From NCBI RefSeq assembly GCF_900112345.1, contig NZ_FOLB01000005.1, forward strand, positions 186,001 through 250,000: a DNA stretch of 64,000 bases, read 5' to 3'. Positions 1-7,885 of this stretch are shown piece after piece (position 1 is the stretch's first letter; each line of letters begins with the position of its first letter). The translations under genes and the position numbers were made by a program. The notes under the pieces were generated by a model. It saw only the letters and a program-made list of their open reading frames with translations, was not told the DNA's origin and did not search any database. Origin of the DNA: Nocardioides terrae. Lineage in GTDB: Bacteria; Actinomycetota; Actinomycetes; Propionibacteriales; Nocardioidaceae.

Positions 1-1049
1 GCTCCGCCGGAAGAGGCGGCGAGCAGCTTGCCATCGGTGAACGCGACGGACAGGGACCCGGCCGGGTCCGCCGGGTCGAGTGTGAACAGGTCGCCTCCGG
101 CGACGCCGTTGAGGTCCTTGCCCGCGCGGTGCTGCGCGTTCATCTGGTCCATGAAAGTCGTGGCGATGTCGTCGAGGGACTTCTGGTACGCCGGCAGGGT
201 GTCGTTCAGCGCGTCCAGGACGCCACCGAGCTCGCCGCTGACGCCGGCCGGCACGGGATCACCGGCGATCGCAAGCGCCGTCGGGGTGCCGCTCGCGGTC
301 AGCTGCCGGGCGGTGTCGCCGGTGACCAGTGCGACGCCGTTGACCGCGACGTCGTACTGCCCGTCGGGCTGCACCTTCACTTCGGCGCCCGTGAGCTTGG
401 CGAGGTTGAGCGCGAGCAGGTCGCGCTGGTCCGACAGCGAGCCGACGTCGGTCTTGTTGACCTGGGCGATCCTGATGGTCTTGTTGAGGCGCGCCAGCTC
501 GGTGGCGGTGTCGTTGACCTGCTGGACGGCGGTCGCCGCGTGCATCTGCTGGTCGGCCATCTCGGTGGTGACGTTGTCCGACTGCGTCTTGAAAGCGCTC
601 GCGACGGCGCCCGCCTTCTCGAGGACCACCTGGCGCGCGGCCGCGCCGCCGGGGTCGGAGACGAGGTTCTGGAACGCCGAGCGGAGATCGAGGAGCGCAG
701 CGGAGAGCCCGTTGGGGCCTGGCTCGTTGACGCCCGTCTCGACCCGGTTGAGGATCGTCTGCTGGGTCGACAGGTAGGACAGCGAGCCGTTCTCGCGGCG
801 GGAGCGGGCGTCGAGCAGCGGGTCGACCAGGCGGGAGACCGACTGCACGGCGACGCCGTCGCCGTGGCCGACATACTGCGACCACATCGCCGGCTGGTCG
901 GGCGCCGCGACGGCGCCGGACTCGGCCCTGCGGCGGACGTAGCCCTCGGTGTTGACGTTGGCGATGTTGTTGTTGGAGACGTCGAGCGCGACCTGCTGGT
1001 AGCGCAGGGCGCTCAGCGCGGTGTTGAGGCCACCGAAGGTGCCGACCAT
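1..1049 (-). CDS. flgK: Flagellar hook-associated protein FlgK (C-terminus cut by window edge)
   Basis: FlgK is the first hook-filament junction protein and is exported through the flagellar type III system. Reading leftward from an ATG at 1049, the first 45 residues hold the rod/hook-family N-terminal motif with NNNIANVNTEGY. A long helical segment follows, with LNKTIRIAQVNKTDVGSLSDQRDLL near residues 180-205, typical of FlgK. About 349 codons are present and the 3' end lies outside the window, so the C-terminal D0 helix cannot be checked. The start lies 2 nt after the flgN stop, so the two genes are almost certainly co-transcribed from the promoter at 1578-1603. FlgL would be expected next, beyond the left edge. 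Confidence 0.9.
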   Translation of the reverse strand, partial: MVGTFGGLNTALSALRYQQVALDVSNNNIANVNTEGYVRRRAESGAVAAPDQPAMWSQYVGHGDGVAVQSVSRLVDPLLDARSRRENGSLSYLSTQQTILNRVETGVNEPGPNGLSAALLDLRSAFQNLVSDPGGAAARQVVLEKAGAVASAFKTQSDNVTTEMADQQMHAATAVQQVNDTATELARLNKTIRIAQVNKTDVGSLSDQRDLLALNLAKLTGAEVKVQPDGQYDVAVNGVALVTGDTARQLTASGTPTALAIAGDPVPAGVSGELGGVLDALNDTLPAYQKSLDDIATTFMDQMNAQHRAGKDLNGVAGGDLFTLDPADPAGSLSVAFTDGKLLAASSGG

Positions 1050-1051
1050 CG

Positions 1052-1528
1052 TCACAGGCTCCGATCGATCAGGTGGCGGGTCGGCGTAGCCGCAACCGCC
1101 GCGCCGTCGGGGGTGTAGCCCTCGGTGGTGCCGCTGATGGCGAGCAGCGTCTCCTGGGCGGAGCGGTAGCCGGTCGTGATCAGGCCCTTGGTGGCGTCGG
1201 AGAGGTCAGCGATCTGGCGGGTGATCACCAGGAATGCCTCACGGTGGTCGAGCAGGATGGTGCGCCACGGCTCCTCGGCCGCCTCGGCGAGCATCGACAG
1301 GCCCGGGTTGGTGTCGAGGCCGACCTCGTGGGCCGCCTCGTCGGTGGCCATCGCGCGCAGCACCTCGGTCTCGCGGAGCGTCACCAGGACGTCCTCGACC
1401 TCGCGGTTGGCGCGGCTCAGCCATCCGCTCTGGCCGCCGGCCAGCACAAGCTTCTCGACCTCGAGCTTGTAGGCGAGCAGCTCGAGCAGCTCACGCTCGC
1501 GCCACAGGATGAGCGACAGCTTCTCCAT
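1052..1528 (-). CDS. flgN: FlgN-like flagellar export chaperone
   Basis: This is a 158-residue helical protein beginning MEKLSLILWRERELLELLAYK. The pattern of an N-terminal W-R-E-x-E-L-L helix and further amphipathic helices matches the FlgN family, which binds the C-terminal helices of FlgK and FlgL before export. The chosen ATG at 1528 has an AAAGG ribosome-binding site about 8 nt upstream; an in-frame upstream extension to 1657 lacks a ribosome-binding site and would run through the promoter. It lies directly before flgK with a 2-nt gap. The assignment rests on position and helix pattern, since FlgN sequences diverge strongly. Confidence 0.8.
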   Translation of the reverse strand: MEKLSLILWRERELLELLAYKLEVEKLVLAGGQSGWLSRANREVEDVLVTLRETEVLRAMATDEAAHEVGLDTNPGLSMLAEAAEEPWRTILLDHREAFLVITRQIADLSDATKGLITTGYRSAQETLLAISGTTEGYTPDGAAVAATPTRHLIDRSL

Positions 1529-1577
1529 GTCCGGACCTTTCGATTCTGGGACCCTCCCGTCGGGTCTCAGAGGACAG

Positions 1578-1603
1578 ATCGCCCGGTCCGGACGAAAACT
1601 GAG
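1578..1603 (-). promoter_or_regulatory. FliA-type promoter of flgN-flgK
   Basis: On the minus strand, CTCA(GTT) is followed after a 16-nt gap from CTCA by GGCGAT, one mismatch from the window consensus GCCGA(A/T). The -10 box ends 49 nt before the flgN ATG. Spacing is identical to the other nine sites. Confidence 0.6.
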
Positions 1604-1713
1604 GCCTTGTTGCCATCGGGTTGATTTCGCACCGGAATGGCCACGTCTAGTCATCAAGTAGTCCGTCCGGGTGGTGCGGGAGGTGGTCTGACTAGGACCA
1701 GGGGCCCCATTTC

Positions 1714-2673
1714 ATGGTGCGAACGAGGGAAGTCCGTGGATTTCGCCTCGTTTTGGTCAACAGGCTTGCAACAGTTCTCCACGTGACTGCTACCCACGAC
1801 GGCCTCGGCGTCGACCACCTGATCACCAGCAACATGCCGCTGGTCGGACACATCGTCCGCGAGACGATGGGCCGGGTCCCGTCGCACGTCAACCGCGACG
1901 ACCTGACGTCCGCCGGCCTGACCGCGCTGGTCCAGGCCGCCCAGGCCTTCGACGCCGAGCGGGGCGTGCCGTTCGAGCGGTACGCCGCCACGCGGATCCG
2001 CGGGGCGATCGTCGACGAGCTGCGCAGTGTCGACTGGGCCTCCCGCTCGGTCCGCCGCCGGGCCCGCGATCTCGACGACACCCGGTCGCGGCTCGCGTCG
2101 TCGCTGGGCCGCACGCCCTCCGTGGCCGAGGTCGCCAGCGCGATGGGCCTCTCCCCCGACGAGGTCGTCGCCAACGACGACGACGTCAGCCGGGCCCAGG
2201 TCCTCTCCCTGCAGGGGGCGACCACGTCGTCCCTCGACGAGCTGCTGCCGACCCAAGCGCCCAGCCCGGAGCAGCTGGTCGAGCACCAGGAGAAGCTCGC
2301 CTACCTGGTCGAGGCGATCGCCGAGCTGCCCGAGCGGCTGCGCGTCGTCGTGCAGGACTACTTCTTCGCCGAGCGTCCGATGGCCGACATCGCCGCAGAC
2401 CTCGGGGTCACCGACTCCCGCATCTCCCAGATGCGCGCCGAGGCGCTCGTGCTGCTGCGCGACGCCCTCAACAACGCCCTCGAACCCTCGCTCGTCAAGC
2501 AGTCCGGCAAGCCCGGCGGCTGCGCGAGCCGCCGACGCGAGGCCTACTTCGCCGCCGTCGCCGCGCGCCACGCCGAGGGCGCCCGTCGCTCGCCGCAGGT
2601 CACCGCCCAGCTCTCCCGTCAGGTCGCCGCGCCGGTCGCCCCGGCCCCGCGCCGACTCGACGTCGCTGGCTGA
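1714..2673 (+). CDS. fliA: FliA/WhiG-family RNA polymerase sigma factor
   Basis: A sigma-70 family protein of the FliA/WhiG/SigD group, expected to direct transcription of flagellar and chemotaxis genes. Region 2 runs from about residue 40 to 115 (NMPLVGHIVRE, then FDAERGVPFERYAATRIRGA and IVDELRSVDW). Region 3 follows (ARDLDDTRSRLASSLGRTPS), and region 4 with its helix-turn-helix (MADIAADLGVTDSRISQMRA) is near 225-250. About 65 residues follow region 4, rich in Ala and Arg, an unusual tail for this family. The ATG at 1714 has AGGGG upstream. A GTG at 1783 would give a protein starting closer to the conserved part, so the first 23 residues are uncertain. A hairpin terminator follows the gene. 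Its likely targets are the ten CTCA-N16-GCCGAW sites in this window. Confidence 0.88.
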   Translation: MVRTREVRGFRLVLVNRLATVLHVTATHDGLGVDHLITSNMPLVGHIVRETMGRVPSHVNRDDLTSAGLTALVQAAQAFDAERGVPFERYAATRIRGAIVDELRSVDWASRSVRRRARDLDDTRSRLASSLGRTPSVAEVASAMGLSPDEVVANDDDVSRAQVLSLQGATTSSLDELLPTQAPSPEQLVEHQEKLAYLVEAIAELPERLRVVVQDYFFAERPMADIAADLGVTDSRISQMRAEALVLLRDALNNALEPSLVKQSGKPGGCASRRREAYFAAVAARHAEGARRSPQVTAQLSRQVAAPVAPAPRRLDVAG

Positions 2674-2693
2674 CGCTCCACGTTCGTCCCGCT

Positions 2694-2725
2694 CCTCGGC
2701 CCGCTGCGCTCGCAGCGGGCCGAGG
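2694..2725 (+). terminator. Hairpin terminator after the sigma factor gene
   Basis: A near-perfect inverted repeat with 14-15 bp arms (CCTCGGCCCGCTGCG and its complement) around a very short loop lies 20 nt after the stop codon. It is followed only by a weak TTTC, so it is a GC-rich actinobacterial-type terminator without a T-tract. Confidence 0.7.
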
Positions 2726-2786
2726 GCCATTTCGGGGCGACCGGGCCGGCACGTCCGACTTCTTCTGAAAATTCTCGCGATTCCGG

Positions 2787-2812
2787 CTCAGACCGGTCCC
2801 GCCGGGGCCGAA
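2787..2812 (+). promoter_or_regulatory. FliA-type promoter of fliC
   Basis: CTCA(GAC), 16-nt gap, GCCGAA. The -10 box ends 70 nt before the flagellin ATG, giving a leader of about 60 nt that carries a good ribosome-binding site. Confidence 0.75.
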
Positions 2813-2882
2813 CAACCCACCGGCAGGAGACCACGGACGGACTCCTCGAACACACCCAGGCTTATTCAGGAAGGAACCTCTC

Positions 2883-4001
2883 ATGAGCCTCCGCATCAAC
2901 ACCAACGTCGACGCCCTGACCGCGTACAACAACCTCAACAAGACGCAGCAGTCGCAGTCGACCTCCAACGAGCGTCTCTCCTCGGGTCTGCGGATCAACC
3001 GCGCCGCGGACGACGCCGCCGGTCTGGCCATCTCGCAGGGCCTGACCTCGCAGATCAACGGCATCGGCCAGGCCGTCCGCAACGCTCAGGACGGCATCAA
3101 CGTCGTCCAGACCGCTGACGGCGCCCTCTCCGAGACGCACTCGATCCTGCAGCGCATGCGTACCCTCGCCGTCCAGTCCGCCAACGACTCGAACGACACC
3201 GCATCGCGCAACGACATCCAGACCGAGGTCAACGCGCTCAGCACCGAGCTCGACAAGATCGCGGACAACACCACCTTCAACAACATCAAGCTGCTGGACG
3301 GCAACTTCACCAGCAAGAAGTTCCAGGTCGGCTACGCCGCCAACGACACCCTGGACGTCAACATCAGCCAGGGCGCCAAGGCCGCCTCCGGCGTCTTCGC
3401 CGCCGGCAGCTTCGCGGGCACCGCCGCCGCCGTCGTGCTGACCCACGGCGGAGTCGTGACCACGACCACCGCCACGATCAGCAACGCCGACACCGCCGCC
3501 GCCGCGGCTGACAAGCTGAACAACGACGCCGCGTTCAAGGCGAACTACTCCGCGAGCGTCGACAAGAACGGCGCCCTGGCGATCACCGCCAAGGACGGCA
3601 TCGCCACCGCCTTCACCGCGACGGGTGGTGCCGGTACCGGCGTCACCGCCGCGGCCGGCACCGGCGGCGGCTTCAAGGCCACCGACCTCCTCGGTGGCTC
3701 GGTCGACCTGACCAGCCAGGTCAACGCCGAGGCGGCCATCGGCAAGATCGACACCGCCATCCAGAACGTGTCGACCGCCCGCGCCACCCTCGGTGCGACG
3801 CAGAACCAGTTCCAGCACCACATCAACAACCTGACGGTCACGCAGCAGAACCTGCAGGCCTCGAACAGCTCGATCCAGGACACCGACATGGCCCAGGAGA
3901 TGAGCAACTTCACCCGCACGCAGGTGCTGCAGAACGCCGGCATCTCGATGCTCGCGCAGGCGAACCAGTCCTCGCAGGGCATCCTCAAGCTCCTCGGCTG
4001 A
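2883..4001 (+). CDS. fliC: Flagellin
   Basis: Major filament subunit of 372 residues. The conserved N-terminal D0/D1 half is clear: SLRINTNVDALTAYNNLNKT, then ERLSSGLRINRAADDAAGLAIS and VVQTADGALSETHSILQRMR. The C-terminal half is equally typical (IGKIDTAIQNVSTARATLGA, then MLAQANQSSQGILKLLG). The central surface domain, residues about 160-270, is short and rich in Ala, Thr and Gly, as in small Gram-positive flagellins, and offers many Ser/Thr sites if the filament is glycosylated. AGGAAGG lies 8 nt before the ATG. The gene is monocistronic, with its own FliA-type promoter and a strong terminator. Confidence 0.97.
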   Translation: MSLRINTNVDALTAYNNLNKTQQSQSTSNERLSSGLRINRAADDAAGLAISQGLTSQINGIGQAVRNAQDGINVVQTADGALSETHSILQRMRTLAVQSANDSNDTASRNDIQTEVNALSTELDKIADNTTFNNIKLLDGNFTSKKFQVGYAANDTLDVNISQGAKAASGVFAAGSFAGTAAAVVLTHGGVVTTTTATISNADTAAAAADKLNNDAAFKANYSASVDKNGALAITAKDGIATAFTATGGAGTGVTAAAGTGGGFKATDLLGGSVDLTSQVNAEAAIGKIDTAIQNVSTARATLGATQNQFQHHINNLTVTQQNLQASNSSIQDTDMAQEMSNFTRTQVLQNAGISMLAQANQSSQGILKLLG

Positions 4002-4037
4002 GCCTGAGGCTGCGCCCAGGCGCAGCAGCAACACCCC

Positions 4038-4072
4038 GACGGGTGCTGCCGGCGATCCCGGCAGCACCCGTC
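4038..4072 (+). terminator. Terminator after fliC
   Basis: Perfect 15-bp inverted repeat (arms GACGGGTGCTGCCGG and its complement) around a 5-nt loop, starting 37 nt after the flagellin stop codon and followed by a pyrimidine-rich GTCCGTTCTCT. Confidence 0.85.
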
Positions 4073-4106
4073 GTCCGTTCTCTAGAGCAACTCCGAGGAG
4101 CAAGCG

Positions 4107-5501
4107 ATGGCGAGTGCAATCACCTTCACCGGCCTGGGCAGCGGGCTGGACTCGGCCAGCATCATCAGCCAGCTCATGGCCATCGAGAAGGCGCCCCAGG
4201 ACCGGCTCAAGACGACGCTCGCCAGCGAGCAGACGACGGTCGGCGCCCTGCAGGGCCTCAACACCGCGCTCGTCGCGCTCCAGAAGAGCGCCGACAGCTT
4301 CGCCACCGGGTCGACCTGGACCAAGCTCACCGCCACCTCGTCGAGCACCGCGGTCAAGATCTCCGCGTCGAGCTCCGCCAGCCAGGCCAGCGTCTCCATG
4401 ACGGTCAACGACGTCGCGACCGCGGCCAGCAACACCTACACGACCGCGGCCGGCCTCTCCGACACCGTCACGTCGGCGACCAGCCTGGACGTGAAGCTCT
4501 CGGACGGCACCACCGCCTCCGTCGCGCTGGCCGACGGCAAGCTCTCGACCGTGATCAGCTCGCTCAACGGGCTGAAGGACGCCAACGGCACCCCGCTCCT
4601 GAACGCCACCGCGGTCAGCACGGGCAACGGCCAGTACCGCCTGGTGGTCAGCCAGGTCGCCACCGGACAGGGCAACCTGGACATCACCGAGCCGTCCCCC
4701 GACGGCATCCAGCCGGCCGGCGCCCTCATGGGCGGTCCCGACACGACGATCGCCGGCGGCCGCGCCGCCGGCACCGACGCCGACATCACCGTGGGCGGTG
4801 TCCACCTGGCGCCGCAGCGCAGCAACACCTTCACCGCCCTGATGCCCGGGGTCGACGTCACCCTCACCGCCGCGGCGAAGGGCGCCGGCCCGATCACGCT
4901 GGCCGTCGCCGACGACGGCTCCAGCCGAGCCGGCGCGCTGAGCGCGTTCGTCAGTCAGATCAACGGCGTCATCGACCAGATCGCCGACACCACGTCGTAC
5001 GGCGTCATCGTCGCTGGACAGGCGCCCTCCGGCGGCGGCGTGCTGCCCGGGGACACGACCCTGCGGGCGATCTCCGACCAGCTGCTCAACACGATCTTCC
5101 CGGGTGGCGGCGCGACGCTGGCGAAGATGGGCCTCGACCTCAACACCGAAGGACACCTGACCTTCGACCAGTCGAAGTTCCAGACGGCCTACCAGACCGA
5201 TCCGAAGGGCGTTCAGGACGCCTTCATCGGCGCGAACGGCTTCACCTCTCGGGTCGGGAGCATCGCCAAGTCGCAGAGCGACTCGAGCACGGGTGCGCTG
5301 ACGCTGACGATCAAGAGCGAGAACTCGCAGATCGACCGCTACAACGACGAGATCGCGGCCTGGGACGAGCGGCTCGCCATGAAGCAGACCTCGCTCACCA
5401 AGCAGTACACCGCCCTCGAGACGGTGCTGAGCAAGCTCCAGAGCCAGTCCAGCTGGCTGACGACGCAGCTCAAGAGCCTGACCAGCAGCTCGGACGACTG
5501 A
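4107..5501 (+). CDS. fliD: Flagellar filament capping protein FliD
   Basis: Filament cap (HAP2) of 464 residues that folds flagellin at the growing tip. The N-terminal FliD_N signature is ITFTGLGSGLDSASIISQLM, and the region TWTKLTATSSSTAVKISASS follows. The C-terminal FliD_C part contains GVQDAFIGANGFTSRVG and ends in a coiled-coil with many Gln and Ser residues (LTKQYTALETVLSKLQSQSS). GAGGAG lies about 8 nt upstream of the ATG. It is followed after 16 nt by its usual partner fliS. No FliA-type promoter was found directly upstream, so expression may come from read-through past the fliC terminator or from another promoter. Confidence 0.95.
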   Translation: MASAITFTGLGSGLDSASIISQLMAIEKAPQDRLKTTLASEQTTVGALQGLNTALVALQKSADSFATGSTWTKLTATSSSTAVKISASSSASQASVSMTVNDVATAASNTYTTAAGLSDTVTSATSLDVKLSDGTTASVALADGKLSTVISSLNGLKDANGTPLLNATAVSTGNGQYRLVVSQVATGQGNLDITEPSPDGIQPAGALMGGPDTTIAGGRAAGTDADITVGGVHLAPQRSNTFTALMPGVDVTLTAAAKGAGPITLAVADDGSSRAGALSAFVSQINGVIDQIADTTSYGVIVAGQAPSGGGVLPGDTTLRAISDQLLNTIFPGGGATLAKMGLDLNTEGHLTFDQSKFQTAYQTDPKGVQDAFIGANGFTSRVGSIAKSQSDSSTGALTLTIKSENSQIDRYNDEIAAWDERLAMKQTSLTKQYTALETVLSKLQSQSSWLTTQLKSLTSSSDD

Positions 5502-5517
5502 AGGCCCGGAGGGAACG

Positions 5518-5907
5518 ATGAACTACGCCAAGCAGAGTGCACGGAACGCCTACCAGGGCAACGCGGTGGCCACGGCCAGCCCTGCCCGGCTCCTGGTGAT
5601 GCTGTTCGACCGTCTCGTGCTCGATGCCGAGCGCGGCGAGGCCGCGCTCGCCGCCGGTCTGCACGAGGAGTGCAACTCCCAGCTGCAGCACGCGCAGGCG
5701 ATCGTGACCGAGCTCCAGTCCACCCTCGACGTCGACAGGATGCCCGCCGGCGCCGAGATGATGGCGCTCTACGACTACCTGCAGCGCCAGCTCGTCAGCG
5801 CCAACATCGCCCGTGACCGGGCGGCTGCGGCCGAGGCGGTCAAGATCGCCCGCGAGCTGTGCGACACCTGGCGCCAGGCCGCCCTGCTGGCCGCGGTGAG
5901 CGCCTGA
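5518..5907 (+). CDS. fliS: Flagellin export chaperone FliS
   Basis: This 129-residue helical protein keeps flagellin unpolymerised in the cytoplasm before export. The N-terminus YQGNAVATASPARLLVMLFDR fits the FliS pattern (Y-x-x-N-x-V-x-T-A-S-P-x-x-L), and the D-x-x-R-M-P-A-G-A-E segment followed by L-x-x-L-Y-D-Y-L is also typical. GGAGGG lies upstream of the ATG. Its stop codon overlaps the start of the next gene by one base (TGATG), so the two are translationally coupled. Confidence 0.95.
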   Translation: MNYAKQSARNAYQGNAVATASPARLLVMLFDRLVLDAERGEAALAAGLHEECNSQLQHAQAIVTELQSTLDVDRMPAGAEMMALYDYLQRQLVSANIARDRAAAAEAVKIARELCDTWRQAALLAAVSA

Positions 5908-6227
5908 TGTCGGACCGGCTGACGGCCTGGGCCGCGGTCCTCGACGAGCTCGAGCGGTCGGTCGCGGACGCGCAGCGCTCGCTCGCTGCCGGCGGGACCG
6001 AGTCGTACGCCGCCTGGCAGCCGCCCGCGGACCTCGGACCGCTCCCCCTCGAGCTCGCCGACCAAGCCTCTGAGCTGGTCGAGCGCCAGCGACGCACCCT
6101 CGACGAGGGCGCCCCGGTGCTCGCCGCCGCGCGCGGCGCACTCGACTACACCCGGCGCGCACGCCGCGCCGCCGTGCCGGCCACCCACCGGGCCGCCACG
6201 TCGGTCTACCTCGACGTCACCGCCTGA
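5907..6227 (+). CDS. Small helical protein in the FliT position
   Basis: A 106-residue protein of unknown function, starting at an ATG that overlaps the fliS stop. It has two predicted helices: residues 5-27 (WAAVLDELERSVADAQRSL) and about 50-70 (LADQASELVERQRRTL). In many bacteria fliT, a FliD chaperone, follows fliS, so a FliT-like role is plausible by position. No FliT motif can be confirmed by eye. It resembles the next gene (6388-6735) in length, helix layout and the motif A-x-x-L-V-E-R-x-x-R. Confidence 0.7.
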   Translation: MSDRLTAWAAVLDELERSVADAQRSLAAGGTESYAAWQPPADLGPLPLELADQASELVERQRRTLDEGAPVLAAARGALDYTRRARRAAVPATHRAATSVYLDVTA

Positions 6228-6387
6228 ATCCGGACGCACCCCAGCGTCGCTTGGCCCGATCGGGCAAGCGCCCGGGACCCCCGGGGCCCGGTGGACGGAG
6301 TCCGAACGGACCTGCCGGCGGGTGCCGGCTCCGGCCTAGCATCGCCGTGTTCCGTCGCGACCCGCGACGCCGGGCGAGGAGGTGCTG

Positions 6388-6735
6388 ATGGCCGAGCGCG
6401 ACGCCATGCCGGCGGCTGAGTGGGAGCCGGCCCTCGACCGACTCGAGCTCCAGGTGAGCCGGGCCGAGCAGCTGGGCGTCACCGACGCCGACCTCGACCT
6501 GCGGCTCCCCGCGGCGCTCAGCACGATCCCGCGCTACCTGCTCGACCGCGCCCAGAGCCTCGTCGAGCGACACCAGCGACTGGTCGGCGAGCGGTCCGGG
6601 CAGGCGCGGCACGACGAGCGGCCGATCGACACCCGGACGCTGCACGACCGGGTCGGTCACCTCACCACCGGCGCGCGGTCGCCCGTCTCCCCGGACTTCC
6701 TCGAGGCGCTGCAGGTCGAGCTGCCCGCGGACTAG
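6388..6735 (+). CDS. Second small helical protein, probable paralogue of the preceding gene
   Basis: A 115-residue protein of unknown function. Segments EPALDRLELQVSRAEQL and LLDRAQSLVERHQRLV parallel AAVLDELERSVADAQRSL and LADQASELVERQRRTL in the gene before it. AGGAGG ends 5 nt before the ATG at 6388. It follows a 150-nt gap with no FliA-type box. Its TAG stop shares the palindrome CTAG with the stop codon of convergent cheB, so the two genes meet with a 4-nt overlap. Position between fliS and cheB suggests a flagellar accessory role, possibly chaperone-like; this is inference. Confidence 0.7.
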   Translation: MAERDAMPAAEWEPALDRLELQVSRAEQLGVTDADLDLRLPAALSTIPRYLLDRAQSLVERHQRLVGERSGQARHDERPIDTRTLHDRVGHLTTGARSPVSPDFLEALQVELPAD

Positions 6736-7769
6736 CGCAGCGCGGCGACGAGACGACGCGGCAGCTCCGGCAGCGGCACGACCTCGTCGGCCAGGCCGGC
6801 GAGCGCGACCGCGCCCGGCATGCCCCACACCACCGAGGTGGCCTCGTCCTGGACGATCACCCGCGCACCCCGAGCCGTCAGCGCCCGGACGCCCACGAGC
6901 CCGTCCTGGCCCATACCTGTCAGGACGGCGGCGAGCACGCGGCCGCCGTACGTCTCCGCCGCGGAACGGAACAGGACGTCCACGGCGGGGCGGCAGAAGT
7001 TCTCGGCCGGCCCCTGGTCGAGCCGGACGCGGACGCCGCCTCCGCCGGACGCGAGCCGGACGTGGAAGTCGCCCGGCGCGATGAGCACCTCGCCGGCGCG
7101 GAGCACGTCGCCCTCGGCCGCCTCACGCACGGCGAAGGGCGTGCTCCGGTCGAGGCGCTGGGCGAGCATCGTGGTGAAGACGGCAGGCATGTGCTGCACG
7201 ACGACCACCGGCACGCGAAGATCGGCCGGCAGCTGCCCGAGCAGGCCGGCCAGCGCGTCGGGGCCGCCCGTCGAGGAGCCGATCACGAGCACCTGCGGCG
7301 AGCCGGCGGCCGGCTTCACGGGGGCGGTGACGGGCCGCTGCGGGACCGGCCGCGGCGTGAGCATCCGGACGCCGGCGAGGGCGCGGATCCGCGGGACCAG
7401 CTGGTCGCGCACGCTGGCCAGGCCCTCGGCCACCGAGCCGGTGTTCGACGGCTTGGTGACGTAGTCCGAGGCGCCGCGGGAGAGCGCGTCGAGGGTTGCC
7501 GAGGCTCCCCGCTCGGTGAGCGTGGAGAACATGATGATCGGCAGCCGGCGGTGCCGCTCGCGGATCCGCACGAGGGCGCCGAGCCCGTCGAGCCGTGGCA
7601 TCTCGATGTCGAGCGTCACGACGTCCGGCGTCAGCTCCTCGACGAGGTCGACCGCCTCGAGACCGTCGCGGGCGGTGCCCACGATCTCGATGTCGGCGGC
7701 CCCTGAGAGCGCGGTGGAGATCAGGCGACGGATGAGGGCGGAGTCGTCCACCACCAGAACTCGGATCAC
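6732..7769 (-). CDS. cheB: Protein-glutamate methylesterase CheB
   Basis: Chemotaxis adaptation enzyme that removes methyl groups from receptors when phosphorylated by CheA. The receiver domain covers residues 1-120: VIRVLVVDDSALIRR, phospho-acceptor Asp54 in TLDIEMPRLDG, and Lys in YVTKPS. The methylesterase domain follows after a Pro-rich linker: active-site Ser in SSTGGPDAL, His in VVQHMP and Asp in TGMGQDG. The GTG at 7769 is chosen because the protein then starts directly at the receiver domain and lies 9 nt after the -10 box of a FliA-type promoter, implying a leaderless mRNA. An upstream GTG-in-frame extension would run through that promoter. Length 345 residues, normal for CheB. Confidence 0.95.
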   Translation of the reverse strand: MIRVLVVDDSALIRRLISTALSGAADIEIVGTARDGLEAVDLVEELTPDVVTLDIEMPRLDGLGALVRIRERHRRLPIIMFSTLTERGASATLDALSRGASDYVTKPSNTGSVAEGLASVRDQLVPRIRALAGVRMLTPRPVPQRPVTAPVKPAAGSPQVLVIGSSTGGPDALAGLLGQLPADLRVPVVVVQHMPAVFTTMLAQRLDRSTPFAVREAAEGDVLRAGEVLIAPGDFHVRLASGGGGVRVRLDQGPAENFCRPAVDVLFRSAAETYGGRVLAAVLTGMGQDGLVGVRALTARGARVIVQDEATSVVWGMPGAVALAGLADEVVPLPELPRRLVAALR

Positions 7770-7778
7770 GCGACGACC

Positions 7779-7804
7779 ATCGGCCCGCCGGAGCCGCTCC
7801 TGAG
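7779..7804 (-). promoter_or_regulatory. FliA-type promoter of cheB (leaderless)
   Basis: Minus strand CTCA(GGA), 16-nt gap, GCCGAT. Nine bases separate the -10 box from the GTG start of cheB, so transcription should begin at or next to the start codon. Confidence 0.8.
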
Positions 7805-7850
7805 CCTGCCGCGACGCACGGTGCAAGATGGATCACGCCCGCAGGTTCGG

Positions 7851-7876
7851 CTCAGGAGCGAGAAGCGCCGTCCGAT
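7851..7876 (+). promoter_or_regulatory. FliA-type promoter of cheR (leaderless)
   Basis: CTCA(GGA), 16-nt gap, TCCGAT (one mismatch to GCCGAT). As for divergent cheB, exactly nine bases separate the -10 box from the GTG start. The two -35 boxes lie back to back, 46 nt apart. Confidence 0.75.
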
Positions 7877-7885
7877 CAATACGCC

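Noticed and set aside
1566..1591. CTCA followed by GTCCGG on the plus strand before the sigma gene
   Set aside because: Only three of six -10 positions match, so autoregulation of the sigma gene is not supported.
2862..5156. Long open frame on the minus strand opposite fliC and fliD, and similar ones opposite fliF, fliK-flgE, flhA and other genes
   Set aside because: In DNA of this GC content antisense frames stay open by codon bias. The products are Arg/Gly/Val-rich with no domain, and the sense strand holds clear flagellar genes.
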